In this document: positions 1 through 14,792 of the stretch, in pieces
Layout: every line of letters begins with the position of its first letter
Position numbering within the stretch: the stretch's first letter is position 1
Assembly (NCBI GenBank): GCA_029207755.1
Contig: JARCOQ010000004.1
Span: 41,906,305-41,970,304, forward strand
Origin: Chamaea fasciata
Taxonomy: Eukaryota; Chordata; Aves; Passeriformes; Sylviidae
Reading direction: 5' to 3'
Length of the DNA stretch: 64,000 nt
Made by a program: the position numbers and the translations under genes
Notes under the pieces: model-generated
Databases searched by the model: none
The model's input: only the letters and a program-made list of their open reading frames with translations
What the model was told of the DNA's origin: nothing

Positions 1-1429
<1,429 letters not shown>

Positions 1430-2651
1430 TTATATTGTCTCAGAAGTAACTGACAGCAGAGATCTCTTCAGGCCCCAAAAGCCTCATGCATTGGAGAGTC
1501 ACATAGGAATTCCATATAGTGTGGAAATGCCTGGTGTCAGCCCAAGACCTCAGTAAGATTCAGATCTGGTTTTAATTTTATAAAAGGAAGTTTGACCACT
1601 GACTGACTCCGTCTATGAAGATCACTGCCGAGCTGGTACCAAAAACCATAATTTTATTAGTTGCTGGTAACCAAAATAACTCCCCGTGTGTGCAAGATCA
1701 CACAACAGATATTTAATTCCATTGTAAAAAAACCTTATCGTATATGAATCAGGTTGTGCTTTCCTATTCTACATAGCTATTACATACACTCTTTCAAATA
1801 CTGGAATATTTTAATCAAATCATAGCCAGCAAGAACACTTCAAGGAGTCTTCACTGTGAAGCTAGCAAAAAAAATACTGCTTATTATGATGTATTTTCTT
1901 TTCCCTGCAAGTGAAGAACAAGCATTACCCTGAAATAGTCTGACAAATTAATGATGTTGGTAAATAAATAAATAAATCTGTTTTGCATGATAAGGAATCA
2001 AACAAGTTTAAATGGTTAAAAACAGCCACGTTGATTTCTTTCCAAACAAAACAGGAAAAATCCCTCTTTGCCGACTGGACAAGACCTAACTTCATAACAA
2101 AGTTGTTATTTCAACCCCTTAAGAGACCCTGAAACACTTTTCAGAGGGATTTCAGTTTTAGGAGACATTAAAAGGCATAGGCCCAGAAACAATTAGCTTA
2201 TTATAATCTTAATAGTAAATTGTGCTGGTTAAGAATAGGGCGTTTGTTGTTTGGTTTTTATTGCCTTTTTCTTTTTTTTTTTTTTTTAATGAGGTAACAT
2301 ATGATCTTGTGGGAGTAGAGTAGGGAAATGAAAATCAACAGATTGGTTTTCTAGGTGCCTCCATTTCATGAAATTCAGAAATGTTCAAGTGAGCCTAACA
2401 ATAGAAACCTGGAATACAACTTTTCACAGCCTGTAGGTTCTTCAGGAGACGTGCAGCTTCTCTCTCTAATATGGCAGGATTGCTTTCTGATGTGCATACT
2501 CGCCCATCTACCGCATATTTGGAAGGTTACAGAGGGCTGTGTTTCCTTGAGCCCTCCAGTCTCACCCTTCTCCACCCTACACCGTGCTCACAGGTGGAAA
2601 CAGGAGCACGGCAACCCACGACAAACTGGCAAAATCTTGTGACGATGCCTA

Positions 2652-2768
<117 letters not shown>

Positions 2769-3173
2769 TCATCAAACCAACCACATAACAGCAAGATCAA
2801 CCCAGGACATGTTTGGAAATACTTGGCTACCATTCCAGTTGTTAGGAGCCGTCGTTTTGCCACGGACCCCTGTTCTCCGTTAATCTCGCATTCCCCTTTG
2901 CTCAGTCCTGTCCCAAACACCCCACTGCAAGCACGACGCCCTGACCCTGCGGTGGGCTTATCGGCAGCTCGCGCCTCTCCCGCAGGCGGGCACTGGGCTG
3001 CCCACAGCCCGAAAGCCCGGCGAACGCCTGCGCGGTCACGTTTTGCCCCGAGCCAGGGCCAGGCAGGGCCGGCGACTCCGCAGCTGGTCCCGCCGGGACC
3101 GGCGTGCGCGGAGCGAGCGGGTGGTGCGGCGGGGCAGAGGAGGGACGGGACGGGCGGAAAGGAGGGCTCTTAC

Positions 3174-3909
3174 CGTACTGGAAGTAGCCGGTACCGTAGC
3201 CGGGTCTGTACCTGCTGCCCTGGCGGGGCCTCTCGTAGGTGTCGTAGTAGTTGTAGTAGGGGTTATCATCCGTGTACTTGTAGGGGTTGTAGGGATCGTC
3301 TCCTACCATGACATCTTCTCGGCCGGGCCTCAGGTTGCCCAGGGGCGGCAGGCTACCGGCCCCGGTGCTGCTCCCGTTACCGTCGGTGCCGGTGCCGCCG
3401 GCGGGGCTGACGGCGGCGCTGGGTCGCGGCGCCGCCGAGGCGCTCCGGGCCGCGGAGGTGGCGGCCGCCTGGCTCCGCTGTCCGGCAGCGGCGCGATCCC
3501 CGGAGGAAGCCTGGTAGCCGGCCTGGAACCAGTGCCGAGCGCCGGAGCCCCCGCGGCTGGCGGCGGCGGGCTGAGGCTGGGGCGGCGGGGGGGACTGTGC
3601 GGCGGCGGCAGAGGCGCGGGCAGCGGCTCTCCGCGGCAGCACCGTGCCGTTGTTCCGCAGCAGCAGGATGGGGTTGCCCGCCGCCTCCGCCGCCTGCCTG
3701 CGCCGCGGAGGCTGGTACTGGGAGCCCAGGCTGAGCAGGCTGTACACCTGCCCGTTGTTCTCCCACTGGATCCGCTGCCTCCAGGCGGCGGGGGGCGGCG
3801 GGGGATCCCGGCGCGGCGGCTGCTGCTGGCAGCCAGCGGGCCAGAGGCAGCTCCAGTAGATGCACGCGTGAAGCTGGGCGAGCAGGAGTCCCGGCGGCGC
3901 GAAACGCAT
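3174..3909 (-). CDS. LOX: Lysyl oxidase, coding exon 1 (signal peptide and propeptide)
   Basis: LOX is a secreted, copper- and LTQ-dependent amine oxidase that oxidises lysines in collagen and elastin so that they crosslink. This exon encodes residues 1-245 plus the first base of codon 246. It starts at the ATG of [10 protein letters not shown], matching the conserved N-terminus of vertebrate LOX. Residues 1 to about 27 form a hydrophobic signal peptide. Next come the conserved [19 protein letters not shown] block (47-65), an Arg/Ala/Ser/Pro-rich propeptide with N-glycosylation sequons at N87 and N178, the RHWFQAGYQ motif (125-133), and the BMP1-type processing site MVG|DD (G203/D204). After that comes the tyrosine-rich start of the mature enzyme ([20 protein letters not shown]). 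The exon ends CAGTACG followed by the donor gtaaga at 3173. The human site is G168/D169, so this propeptide is about 35 residues longer. Identity is certain; only the UTR is approximate. Confidence 0.97.
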
Positions 3910-4197
3910 CTTCTCTTTTCGTGGGCGCCGGCACGGTGTAGAGAGAGATACGGGCGAAACCGGAGGGGATGGGGCGGGGGGAAAGATAGGAGAGCGAGGG
4001 GCGCCTTTCCTGGTCGGGATGGAGCGGGGGGGCGGTGCGGGGAGGCCGGGGTTGGCGGGCTGCGCCTCTGGAAGGGTCGGGCGAGCAGCGGGGTCTCAGG
4101 CGCTGAGGCACCCGGGGAGTGCCATCGGGCAGGTCGGGCCGTCGGAAAGGAAACACGGCCCAGGGGAGGCGGCGACAGCGGCTTTTCTTCTTCCCGG

Positions 4198-4205
4198 TAT
4201 TTATA
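4198..4205 (-). promoter_or_regulatory. TATA box of the LOX promoter
   Basis: The minus strand reads cgccTATAAATAccggg. The box lies 289 bases upstream of the LOX ATG, which would put transcription start near 4165-4175 and give a 5' UTR of about 260 bases. It sits at the upstream part of a CpG-rich region running roughly 2880-4630, covering exon 1 and the proximal promoter. A TATA plus CpG-rich promoter is reasonable for LOX, an inducible extracellular-matrix gene. The start site itself is inferred from spacing. Confidence 0.7.
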
Positions 4206-5096
4206 GGCGAGGGGATGCGAATGAGAGCCGGAGCAAACAATCAGCCTCTCTTCGTCCTCCGGCCCGCGCTGGTGTCTGAAGCGAGGGAAGGAGGAGGAGG
4301 AGAGAGCAGGGACTTTAAACTTGCTGGCACGCTCGCAAAGTTACACAAGCCCCGCTGGCTGGGCTGGCTGCACCCCCGCCATTTGTTCACGTAATGCGGC
4401 TGCAAACGTGCGGCCCTGACAGTTCCCCCCACGGCCGTCCCCCGCCCGCCCCGCGCGGGGTTGGCTCGGGGGTAACGGGGCGGCTCGGGCCGGCGCGGCG
4501 ACGGGGGCTCCCCATCCTCCCCACCTGCCTGCCTCCTTCCCTGCCCTGCCTCCCCGCCTCCCCCGCGCACAGAGCCGCGCCGAGCCGTGCCGAGCCTGCG
4601 GCGGGCGGGCGCGCTCAGACACACGTAGGCTGCCAGAGTATGCCGTGGGGCAGCGCCAAAGTATGCAAAGGAAAAATGCTATTAGCTCATCAGCGCTGGA
4701 GAGACTAGAAACGGGGTAGCGGGGAGGGGGAAGGGGCCGCTGGCGAGAGAGGAAACGTGTTTCTGGAAAATGTGCTGGCCGGCACATCTCTCGGGCTGGA
4801 GCAGCTGCTGGTGGCCTTCGTCTCAGCCCTGAGTAACAGTCGGATCCCCTTAATGACCTCTTAATTAGGAGAAAACCTCCATCAAATAAACTCTTGACTA
4901 TTGACTTTTGGGTTTTGTTTATATGAGTCACACGAGAAATATATTGGCAATGCTCGTCCCGGAGTAAGTTTTCATTGAAAAGTGAAATTTCACATGGGAG
5001 AGGCTTAGTCCCAACACCAGAACAAATGAACCTAGTTTGGGTAGCGTCTCCCCAAAACCATGCCGGGGAAGAGGAGCAGGCTGCGGCCCAAAAGCC

Positions 5097-5403
5097 TCTC
5101 CCTCCCTCCCTCCCTCCCTCCCTCCCTCCCTCCCTCCCTCCCTCCCTCCCTCCCTCCCTCCCTCCCTCCCTCCCTCCCTTCCTTCCTTCCTTCCTTCCTT
5201 CCTTCCTTCCTTCCTTCCTTCCTTCCTTCCTTCCTTCCTTCCTTCCTTCCTTCCTTCCTTCCTTCCTTCCTTCCTTCCTTCCTTCCTTCCTTCCTTCCTT
5301 CCTTCCTTCCTTCCTTCCTTCCTTCCTTCCTTCCTTCCTTCCTTCCTTCCTTCCTTCCTTCCTTCCTTCCTTCCTTCCTTCCTTCCTTCCTTCCTTCCTT
5401 CTT
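5097..5403. repeat. Compound microsatellite (TCCC)n(TTCC)n
   Basis: About 20 perfect copies of TCCC (to about 5178) switch cleanly to about 56 perfect copies of TTCC (to about 5403), with no visible interruption. The strand is pure pyrimidine over more than 300 bases. The tract lies about 0.93-1.23 kb upstream of the predicted LOX start site. The long open frames with PSFL or GRKE repeats on either strand come from this repeat and are not genes. Copy number in an assembly is unreliable for such a tract. Confidence 0.98.
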
Positions 5404-8400
5404 TTACAAGAGTTCATCAAGGCTGTGTTTTGATAAGTACAATCACCTAGTAAGGCAAATGAATTAAGGTCCATGGATTTCCGCCAAAACTTCTTTTGGG
5501 TGTATTTTTCCAAAGGCTGTTTGCTTATGAATCCTTGCAAAGGAGTTGAGGAGAATACACAAAAGTTCTCCATCACCAAAACTTTGGTGGTGAGAATATT
5601 TAAGTGAATACTGTCAATGATGATCAGCCTGGGCTGGAGGTTTTCACCTCGCTCAGGTAGACTCAAGGCAACCTCAGACCACTGCCAGCTTCCCCAGGTC
5701 AGGTTAACCATCCACATGTTACTGGGCCAGGTAGATATTACACCTGGATTTTGATGTTTTTGATACAGTTCTCGTGTCATGTGTTGTGCTGTAGTTTAAC
5801 TGCACGTTACTTTAAATGGTGCACACTTAATAATAGAAAACAAGCAAAATGTGGTCCTGCACTGTGGCTGTGATGGATGGTGAATGCTGATTTACACTGC
5901 TGTAGAACTATTAGCTGCAGTGCTCATCTTTAAAGTACTGTCACCACCCTGAAATCAGCGGTGCCACCCTGCATGCCAAAGGTTCCCTCGTGGACAGGGG
6001 ATCATTGGCTCTAACCGGTGCTGCTCGCCACGCCAGGCTGGCTGGCTCTGCTCTAACTGTACAGATGGTCAGTCTGGAGAGCACTGAGGAGCAAAGGGCA
6101 CCTGTGCTCCAAAGACAGCAAAGTCTTCTTACTTGAGAATGTACCCAATGGGTGCTTGTTACTATTTCTAGCCAGCACCAGTATGGTGGGGAGCATCTGC
6201 TGGACTGGGCCCACAGCCGGAACGGTAACTGGTGTCTTTCCACAAGCCGGTTGTGTGTGCCAGTTTGGGCAGTCAGCTGCAGAGGTGGTTTGGTTTGTCT
6301 TCTCTTATTCACCATATTTGCAGGCTGCTCATCCCCTTTGGTTTTTCTCATTGTGGCTTTGAAAATATTATTCTCCAGTTAAGGGTTTGCCTGGAACAAT
6401 CAGTGACTAAGTCTGAGTAAAACGGAAAGGTTGAAGATAGGGAAAATGCAACACTGAAGGAATGAGGTTTCTGCCTTTTTAATCTTCCTCTAAATCTTAC
6501 TAATGTTACAAACAGCAGGTTGTTGCCCAGTGTGTGATATTAGACAATGTTTCCACACAGTGGGATTCCAGCCATTTTTTCATACGCCTAATAAAGTTAG
6601 TATTTTTCATGAAACTGGAGAAAGCATATTTGAGGCTGTTATTCTCACCCATCTATCAGCCATTCACACTGTTTGCCATTTTTTCCATAGCAGAAGTTTC
6701 ATTTGTTAATTAATTTAGGGTTCATAATGCCTGAAAAGCATTATTAGCATCCCTAGAGAGTCATGTCCTTCCCTTAGCATTAGGTGCCTGTGTCCATTTA
6801 ACTACCTTCCTCTCCCCGCAGGTTGCCTAATGACACCAGATTTTTACATTGTGGATCTGAAAAGGCCATCAAAAAGCTCTGTGACATGAGGTAGGGAGAT
6901 GAAAATTTCTGCTATACTTTAAAAAGACTCATAAGCAAATCAGGTACTGCTACTGCTTTAAAACTGGCCTAAAAAGAGTCAAGCACTCTGGTATTAAATT
7001 TCTCATGAGGTTGATGTAGCTGCTTTGTAAAGTCCAGTTCTGATCCTGATCACACTTCATTTAGTTACTTAAGCATTTGCTTACCCCTTTCTTTTTTGTC
7101 TAGAATGGCTGGTATGCCTGAGTACTGGTCGTACTGGGGATTTTGATTTCTGCCAGCTACAGAAATAAGTACAGTGTATATCAACTGAGAAATAAAATCT
7201 TCCTTCACTAAAAAAATGACACTAATTAAAGCAGATGTCAGTAAGTAATTGCAGTAATGTCTCAAACCTGGCACCAGGTGGTAACTTGCTTTTAAATTTA
7301 CACTTAATTGTAAGATTGTAGCAGTCCTCATTCAGACGTTCCAAATAGAAAAATGTCTCCAATGGCATTAGCAGCATTTGGAGTTACTTTAATGTGTACA
7401 TTACTGCTAGACTGCTAATTCAGTAGTGAATCTTGAAAATGGAAAAATATTAACCTGTTAACCACAAAAAATCAACAAAAATACCCCAAACAGAACCAAA
7501 GCTGTTTGAATTTGACATTTCTTAATATATGTCCTAAGACACGCTTTTTAAGATTCTTTATTTTTTGACATGTGTATGAAAGAAGTATGATGATATAAAA
7601 AAAGATAAAGCAATTCTAAATGTCAGTTTACATCAATTACATTATTTGTTACTTTGAATACCATTTAAAAAATATCAGCTCTGTAGTAATGCATGTAGTA
7701 ATGTAATAATTGGATTATTCGTGTTCTTCCTTAGTCATAAACTGGTATGCTTAGCTAGGGTCACACACATAAAGTAATAAATAATAAAAAATTATAAAAT
7801 CCTAACAGGAAATTAGACAAACTTCATATGTGTTAAGTATATTTATAAACTGATACTTTTTTCATTTGGGATTGAAGGGTTGTTTTTTGAGGAGTCGCTA
7901 CAAGAAAAATCTTGAAAAGTAGTGGTTTGTTTCAGCTTTTTCTACCTGGGAAATATTCAGTGTACTAATCTGATTTATGCTTGAATAGACAAAGAACTTA
8001 CTCTGATTCTTCTGTTTGCAGAAACAGTGAGTTCCAACTAGATTATTCAAATTTATCTTATTTTGTAGATCTTACTTATAATATTTTTTATAACTTGCCA
8101 TTTATTGCTTTCAAATATTAAAAATTGTGTAATTTTGTTGCTCACCAGAACACTATGGATTTTTCTAAAGCATATTTTATAGAAGGTCCAGGTATCTTTA
8201 TTTAGGAAGTCCCTTGTAAGTCCATTGGGTTAAAAGGCTCCTAATTATAATGAATTCCCCTTAATAATTGGGTTCAAGGTGTAAAGGTATTCTTTACAGT
8301 ATGTGAACTTTACAAGAAACTAAGAACACTGAGCACTTTCAGATTCAGGTCTATTGAGATTTTTTTAACAAACCAACTTAATTAGAGACAAGAGACTTTT

Positions 8401-10925
8401 TCTGACATCAGTAGTGTTTGGAGCAGACAGTTATTATTTTTACAAAAGTTAGGCTTCTAGTTAAATTTAGCTACCCTTTGTATGTTTGATTTTGAAGTCT
8501 CTAATCAGGCAACTTTCCACTACCATAAGTAAAATGCAAAAGTAAACTTTCAGACTTTTTTTTTTTTTCTGCTCTGAACTTATAAAGGAACAAATAGATT
8601 TTTGTTGATTCAATGAACTTGTCAATTTGTCAAGAAAAGAAAGTTATTATAATTTTATTAGCAGGTAAGATCCTCAATTCAAAATTAAATGCCAAAATGC
8701 CACTTGTCCTTTATCTAATTTTTTTTTGCTTATCTATATGCATTACAATACCAGTTTGTGGTTACTTTGTTTTATTCACCATGGGTAGAACTGCTGAATT
8801 GCAAATACCTGCACCAGATGAAGTAAGTTAATCACACTTGTATATCTCTTCTGGATCTGACAATTTCATCAGGAAAAGCAGCTAGAGGACCTGAGACAGC
8901 TGTTGCGATTTTCCTTGCATGGTGAGGGCTTGAAGACAAAGCCTCCTGATATCAGTGGATTTTTTATTTTTTTTTTTTGAATCAGAGGTTTACAATGAGG
9001 TTTTAATACCAGTATTTTTTAAGCCTAGAGTATTGATGTGTTGCTAAAGCTGAACATGAGTGGTTTCATGGGATGCAGTTTCTTGGTTTCTTTCTTGAAT
9101 GTAGATTTTAAAAGAGCATAATGAATATTAAACAAAAAGTCTTTGACTTCTTGAATTTATAATGTGTTCCATCTCTGTATATTTTTTTAACTTTCCCATT
9201 TGTTTTTTGTCTTCCAAGATTTCTATAAAAACAAGATTTCTAAAACTGTGGAATAAATAGATAAATATGCTGTTACTGCAAATTAAGTCAGAGATTTGAA
9301 AATCCACCAAAGCTTTTTATTTTCTTATATGTCAGCATCTGAAACGAAAGCTTTCCTACCTATTGTCTATGTAGTATTCATTTCAATGGTGTGCAGGCTG
9401 TTTGGTGACACATACAAAGGAACAGAAATCCAAGACACTCAAAGTAAAGAACTCATTAACACCTGTGATAGGTACTGGAGTTGACTTCATTTAGCAAGGT
9501 CAATAAAAATCTGAATAGATTAGACAGTGCATGGATAAACAGTGCCTTACTGCTTAGGGAGTTCACTCCTGTACTTCCTCCACAAGCTGAGCATGTGTTT
9601 AAGGAGTGCCCACCATCTCAGACACAAATACCTCATTTTACTGAAAGTCATGAATACGGAGGAGAGGTTACTGTGAAAAACACAATCTGGCTGAACAATT
9701 CTATACACAGGCACATCTTTGTTGTGGCAGTGCTCCAAAACGAGTCTTCCCTTCTGCATATTTTGCACAAAAGCAAGAAAACCCATCTAGTAAGTCCAAG
9801 CTGAGGAAGACTTGAGAGAATAATTAGTTTTGGATCGAGACATTCATCAGATTGAGATTATGAACATTATGTATGAAGGGAGAGAAATGGATAGCTTTCC
9901 AAATCTGTAATTTTCCTTCCATTTTCAACAGGGGATGAGTCCCTGTAAATCACTCATGATGAGGAACATTGCCCTACATAATATAAGAACAGGACTCGTC
10001 AGCAGAAATTTTGGAACATGATTTTACTATCAAAAACTCTCCTAAATACCTGGATGTGATTTTTTTTAAAATAAAATCTTTGTCTTCATAACCATCCCTG
10101 AATTTGCATGGCCATCACAGAGACAGGTAACTTTATTTGTGGAACTTCAATGCCTGATGGAAAAATGCCAGAGAAAATACCTGTTTCAAATCCCAAGGTG
10201 AATTTTCATAACTGACATTAGAAAAATTTGGTGTTATACAGACGAGGCTCAATTAAAACAGTGATCATTATTGCCCTTCATAATGCAAATGTAAATGTAT
10301 AAAAGTAGGATACCGATGATGGTAAATAAAGAACTGGCAGAGGAACTCCTATGCCTAGGATTTTAATTGTCTGCTTTGTTTTCACTGGGGAAGATGTACA
10401 CAGTAAAAAACAAGCAAACCCCCTGCGCCTTTGCATTAGAGAGAATGTTTAGAGGATCAAGGACATTAGAAATACAGTTTGCAGTTTGCGTTCAAAAAGA
10501 AATGAGGGTCAAATAGAAACAGCTGAATGGTCCAACTTCTCCACAGTGAGATCTGCTTCTAGCAGGACACAGGAATCTGACAAAGGTCTTCTGATAAGAG
10601 AGGCAGGTTCCACCTTGTGAGTTGTATTAGCCAAGCTCTTATAGAAAAACAGTATTGTTTAGGCATCTATCCCTCCTGAATATCTGCAGCAGTGCTTTGC
10701 TGTACCTGATGTCAAAATGGAAATACCTGAACAGGGGCAGGATGTTTCTAAAACAAATACCTCACATTTTCAACTCAGTCTTGGTTCCTAGCATGGTATT
10801 GGCAAGCAAATGTTTGATATTATTAACATGTATTTGTTCTGTTTTGCTTATCAGACAGCTGTGTTCAGAAAGTTTTATGTGTAAACCCTGTGTAAACCTA
10901 AAGGTTTTCTGTTTGGATTACATAA
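5404..10925. other. Intergenic, no gene seen
   Basis: AT-rich single-copy-looking sequence upstream of LOX with only short chance open frames. I recognised no exon, RNA gene or well-preserved transposon. Enhancers of LOX could lie here but nothing in the sequence alone marks them. Confidence 0.6.
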
Positions 10926-10929
10926 ACAT

Positions 10930-11808
10930 ATCTGGTGCATCTTCCTGGATGATCTGTCAAGGCATGTGGATAGCGGGGAGTTAATTAGAAACAGCCAGCA
11001 TGGCTTCATCAAGGGCAAAATCCAAAGAGTTGCCATCAACAGCTCCATGTCCAAATAGTGATTGGTAACTTGTCCCTCAACGGTCCATATTTACACTAGT
11101 AGTGTTTGATATCTTTCTTGATGACAGACAGTGGGATTGAAGGCATCCTGAAAAAGTTTTCTGAGTGGTGCAGTTTTCTTTGCTGGAGAGAAGGGGTACA
11201 ACCTGCTCTTCCAGCCCAGAAAGCCAGCTGGATCCTGGGCAATTCTGCTCCTCTGCTCTGTTGTCTTGAGATCCCACCTAGAGTACTCTTTCCAGCTCTG
11301 GGGTCCTCAGCAAAAGAAAGACATGGACCTGTTGGACCTGTCCAGCAGGTCCCAGAGGAGGGACACAAAATTGATCAGAGGGCTGGGGACATGCTTTTGA
11401 CTACAGGCTGAGAGAGTTGGGATTGTTCAGCCTAGAGAACTGAAGGCTTCAGGGAAGGCCACCTAGCTGCCTTTTAGTCTACAGAGGTGGCTTGTAAAGA
11501 AGATGGAGGGAGACTTTTTAAGGAAGCCTGTACTGACAGAACAAAGATGAATATTTTTAAACTGAAAGCTGGTAGATACAGGTTAGATACAAGGAAGATA
11601 TTTTTTTTACAGTGCTGGTGGTAAGACATGGAAAGAAGCTGCCCAGAGTAGATGTGGATGTCCCATTGCTGGAAGTGTTCAAGGCCAGATTGGATGGACT
11701 TGGAGCAACCTGGTCTAGTGAAGGTGTTCCTGCCCATTTCAGGGCAGTTGGAATTCCATGTTCTTTGAAGGTCCCCTCCAATCCAAACCATTACAAGAGT
11801 CTGTGAAA
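10930..11808 (+). mobile_element. CR1 LINE, truncated 3' portion, sense
   Basis: The sequence follows the end of the CR1 reverse-transcriptase frame and the CR1 3' region. It begins near a catggcttcatcaagggcaa block and passes a gacagtgggattgaaggcat block, the agactgtt-type host-flank motifs, and ctggaagtgttcaaggccag. It ends in the gtcccctccaatccaaacca block just before the usual 3' octamer repeats. It is 5'-truncated like most CR1 copies and has several frame breaks, so it is inactive. The boundaries are good to about 30 bases. Confidence 0.85.
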
Positions 11809-14294
11809 ATAGACGTATTTCCAATCCTGAAACAAGCCAGCATACATTCAACAGTAGAGATATGCCAGTTTACCTAAAGTGATGGTCTGAACTGGTGAGC
11901 ATTTCTTGGCGTCTGAGCATTCTAGGCATAACTAATTAAACTATTTTAGGAAGATTGAAATAAGTAGTATCTAATAGAATAAGTCTTGGGGAAAACTGAC
12001 TTTATTTATTTACCTTCCTTATAATATGAAGAGAACACTAAACCTATTGAGAAATTGTTGTTCAGATTCCCATCCTACCAAGTACAGGATCTTGGTTCTG
12101 TTATCTTTCCTCCTTGCTACTCTTGTTTTTTTCCAATTGTTATGCCCCTTTTTCCCCAGGGCAGGGAGCATGGCTTCCTATGTGTCAGCTCAGTGGTGCT
12201 CACAGTAGGGTGCTGAGTCTGACTATTACTTTTGGCCACTGCTGCAATATGAAGAGCAGTTCTGAATACAGAATGCTTCATTGAACAAATGCGACATTTA
12301 GAACATGTGAAAACCCTCATGCAGCTGTGTGTGTTATTGAACAGAGTTGACGCTCAGCAATTCTGACTCAAATAAAACACCCATGGTGGTTTTCCCTTTG
12401 GTCTAAATTTCATCATTATATTTTGTTTCACATACCAATATTATGAACTCTTTTACTATTCTGCTTTATAGTAGATCCTTTTTGAAATACATTCCTAATC
12501 TAATCCCTATTTTCATCCACACATAATTATCAGATTTCGCTTTAGATATTCTCAGTGATTGGGAAAATTTTCTGAAGTAAAACATTAAGTCATGCAGTTA
12601 GATTGAAAGGAATGTTTATAAAAATATGTTGAAGGTGTATCAGGGCAATGACTGTAACATTTGCTTTACGAACTAAGAGCAGAAGAAAAGTGTATACTTA
12701 GAAACAACTTGTTTGACTTTAATAAGCTGAAATAAAGTTGACATTAAATACTTTTTTCCCTCACAGTCAACAGACCCAAGCAGCTCCTAACTGAAGGCCA
12801 TTCTTTGAGGGCAAGCTCAGAACCTGTATGGTAGGCCGAGCTGATTTCACTAGGTTTATTCTGAGTTGAAGTCTCACACAGTAATTTGTTTGAACTGCTC
12901 TTATGTGTGTCATTTCAAAGCACTTGAGATTATCTCAACATTTGATGTCATGTAGTCGAACAGAAATTTTGTGAAAAGTGGTACTTTATTCAAAAGTGTG
13001 TACATTCAGCTGTATACTGTAGCGACAGAGGTGACTGCTGCCCTTAACTGGGAAAGCAAAGCCCTTTCTTGGTCTCTCCAGCTGACTGGAGCAAACTCTG
13101 TCCTGGTGGTGTGATAGCATCAGGTGAGACACTGGGCTGACACTGCTAATCAGGCCCAGGAAAGGATAGGCAATGGGCTGAGGGAGTGCACCGACAACAG
13201 CCTTGAGTCTGGTGCAACACTGACTTCTCTGTGGCATTGAAAGCACTGGGGAAAAGCTGTGGTTTCACACAGTGGCTGTGTTTGTATGAGTTATCTGTGT
13301 GGTGACATGGAAGCATGATGTGAGGCTATGAGATGAGGAAAACAGGAACAATTAAACCTCTTACTTATCCACTCCAATAATCTATAATTAAACCCACAGT
13401 GCTTTTTCTTTTGGTCTAGTTTTACCATGGTGATTTCTTTCTGTACTTGCTCTTTTTTAACACAACTTTCTTTATGCATCTGTCTATATCATTGTATCTA
13501 GCTACAAGTACAATTTCCCAGAATTTCTTGAACAAAATGAAATTCTTGGATCTACATAGACCATCAAAAAAACTCCACATAAAACCCTAACCTTAAGGAG
13601 ATTTTACACTTCTGATGACCTCCATCCTTTGTTATGGGGAACTCAGGAGGGAGGCAGCTGTTCTGCAGCACAGGGTGTCTTAGCAGTTACAGTATGACAG
13701 ACTACACCTTCCAGCACAACAATCTGAAAGGGCTGTAGGCAGGTGTGTCTGCTCCAAGGTTTTCTGCTATTTCAAGTGGAAGTTTCTGTGCCTGCTTCAG
13801 TGAAGTCGTTGTTGGTTAAGCCAGAGTTTTTCCAAAGTGTCACAAGAAATCAATAATGAATACAAAAATCTTGACTTAGTGGCATTGTTTTACTCACTGT
13901 CATGGCCCTCTTGAGGAATAAAGAGCAGAAACTACAGAAACTGCTATACGGCTGCTGTAGGAATTATCTTAGCAGAAGAGACCACGTAGAAGGACAGAAC
14001 CTGATTAAACATTGGCAGGTTTAAGAAGCAAAGATGCTGCTTGAGGAGAATGAATGTCTGGTTCCAGAATCAGATGTTTCCCCCACAGACATGAAAGGAA
14101 TATGGTATGTCTGGATTTCCTTTAAAAGTTTTGTGGATAATACTGAGCTCTAGTGAAAACCCATGGTAATTAATTGAGTTACACCAGCATGAGACTTGGC
14201 AGCTGAGAGCAGAGCACTTAACATGCAATTATGTGTCCTGTGATGGACTTTTAAAAGAATGGAAATTGCTCCAGGTATTGAATTTTCCACTTAT
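11809..14294. other. Intergenic, no gene seen
   Basis: Moderately AT-rich sequence between two CR1 copies. Only short chance open frames are present, and no RNA gene or repeat was recognised. Confidence 0.55.
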
Positions 14295-14792
14295 TTCATA
14301 GAATCATAAAATCACAGAATACGCTGAGTTGGAAGGGACCCACAGGATCATCAAGTCCAACTCCTGGCCTTGCACAGGACACCCCAAGAGTGTGCCTAAG
14401 AGCATTGTCCAAACACTTCTTGAGCTCTGTGAGGTTAGTGCTGTGACCACTCCCCTGGGGAGCCTGTTCCAGTGCCCAACCAACCTCTGGGTAAAGAACC
14501 TTTCCTGATATCCAACCTAAACCTCCCCTGACACAACTTCATGTGAGCTTCCCTCACATCCTGCCACTGTCACTACAGAGAAGAGATCAGTGCCTGCCTC
14601 TCCTCTGCCCCTCACAGGGAAGTTGTAACTGCAGTGAGGTCTCCCCTCAGTCTCCTCCAGGCTGAACAGACCAAGTGACCTCAGCCACTCCTCACACGGC
14701 TTTCCCTCAAGGTCCTTCACCATCCTCATGGCCCTCCTTTGGGACTCTCTAACAGCTCAATGTCTTTTTTCTATCGTGATGCCCAAAACTAT
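14295..14792 (-). mobile_element. CR1 LINE, 3' fragment, antisense
   Basis: The plus strand starts with catagaatcataaaatcac, the reverse complement of the CR1 3' terminal repeat. It continues with the very typical gagttggaagggaccc and atcaagtccaactcctggcc blocks. It runs to tctaacagctcaatgtcttt and cccaaaact, where the element is 5'-truncated. A 60-base stretch near 14640-14700 is essentially the same as one near 24075-24140, so both copies are from one CR1 subfamily. It carries no intact coding potential. Confidence 0.93.

Larger units (their letters stand above)
2880..4640. promoter_or_regulatory. CpG-rich island over LOX exon 1 and promoter
   Basis: The sequence changes abruptly from AT-rich to very GC- and CpG-rich, with many CGG/GCC runs, then returns to AT-rich after about 4640. 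It covers intron 1, exon 1, the 5' UTR and the upstream promoter. The high GC content creates long spurious open frames on both strands here. Confidence 0.75.

Noticed and set aside
3043..4206. 387-codon plus-strand open frame over the LOX CpG island
   Set aside because: Antisense shadow of LOX exon 1 and its GC-rich promoter; Arg/Gly/Ala-rich with no family resemblance.
4341..5780. 479-codon minus-strand frame with GRKE repeats, and plus-strand PSFL frames
   Set aside because: Produced by the tetranucleotide microsatellite, which stays open in several frames; the flanks are non-coding.
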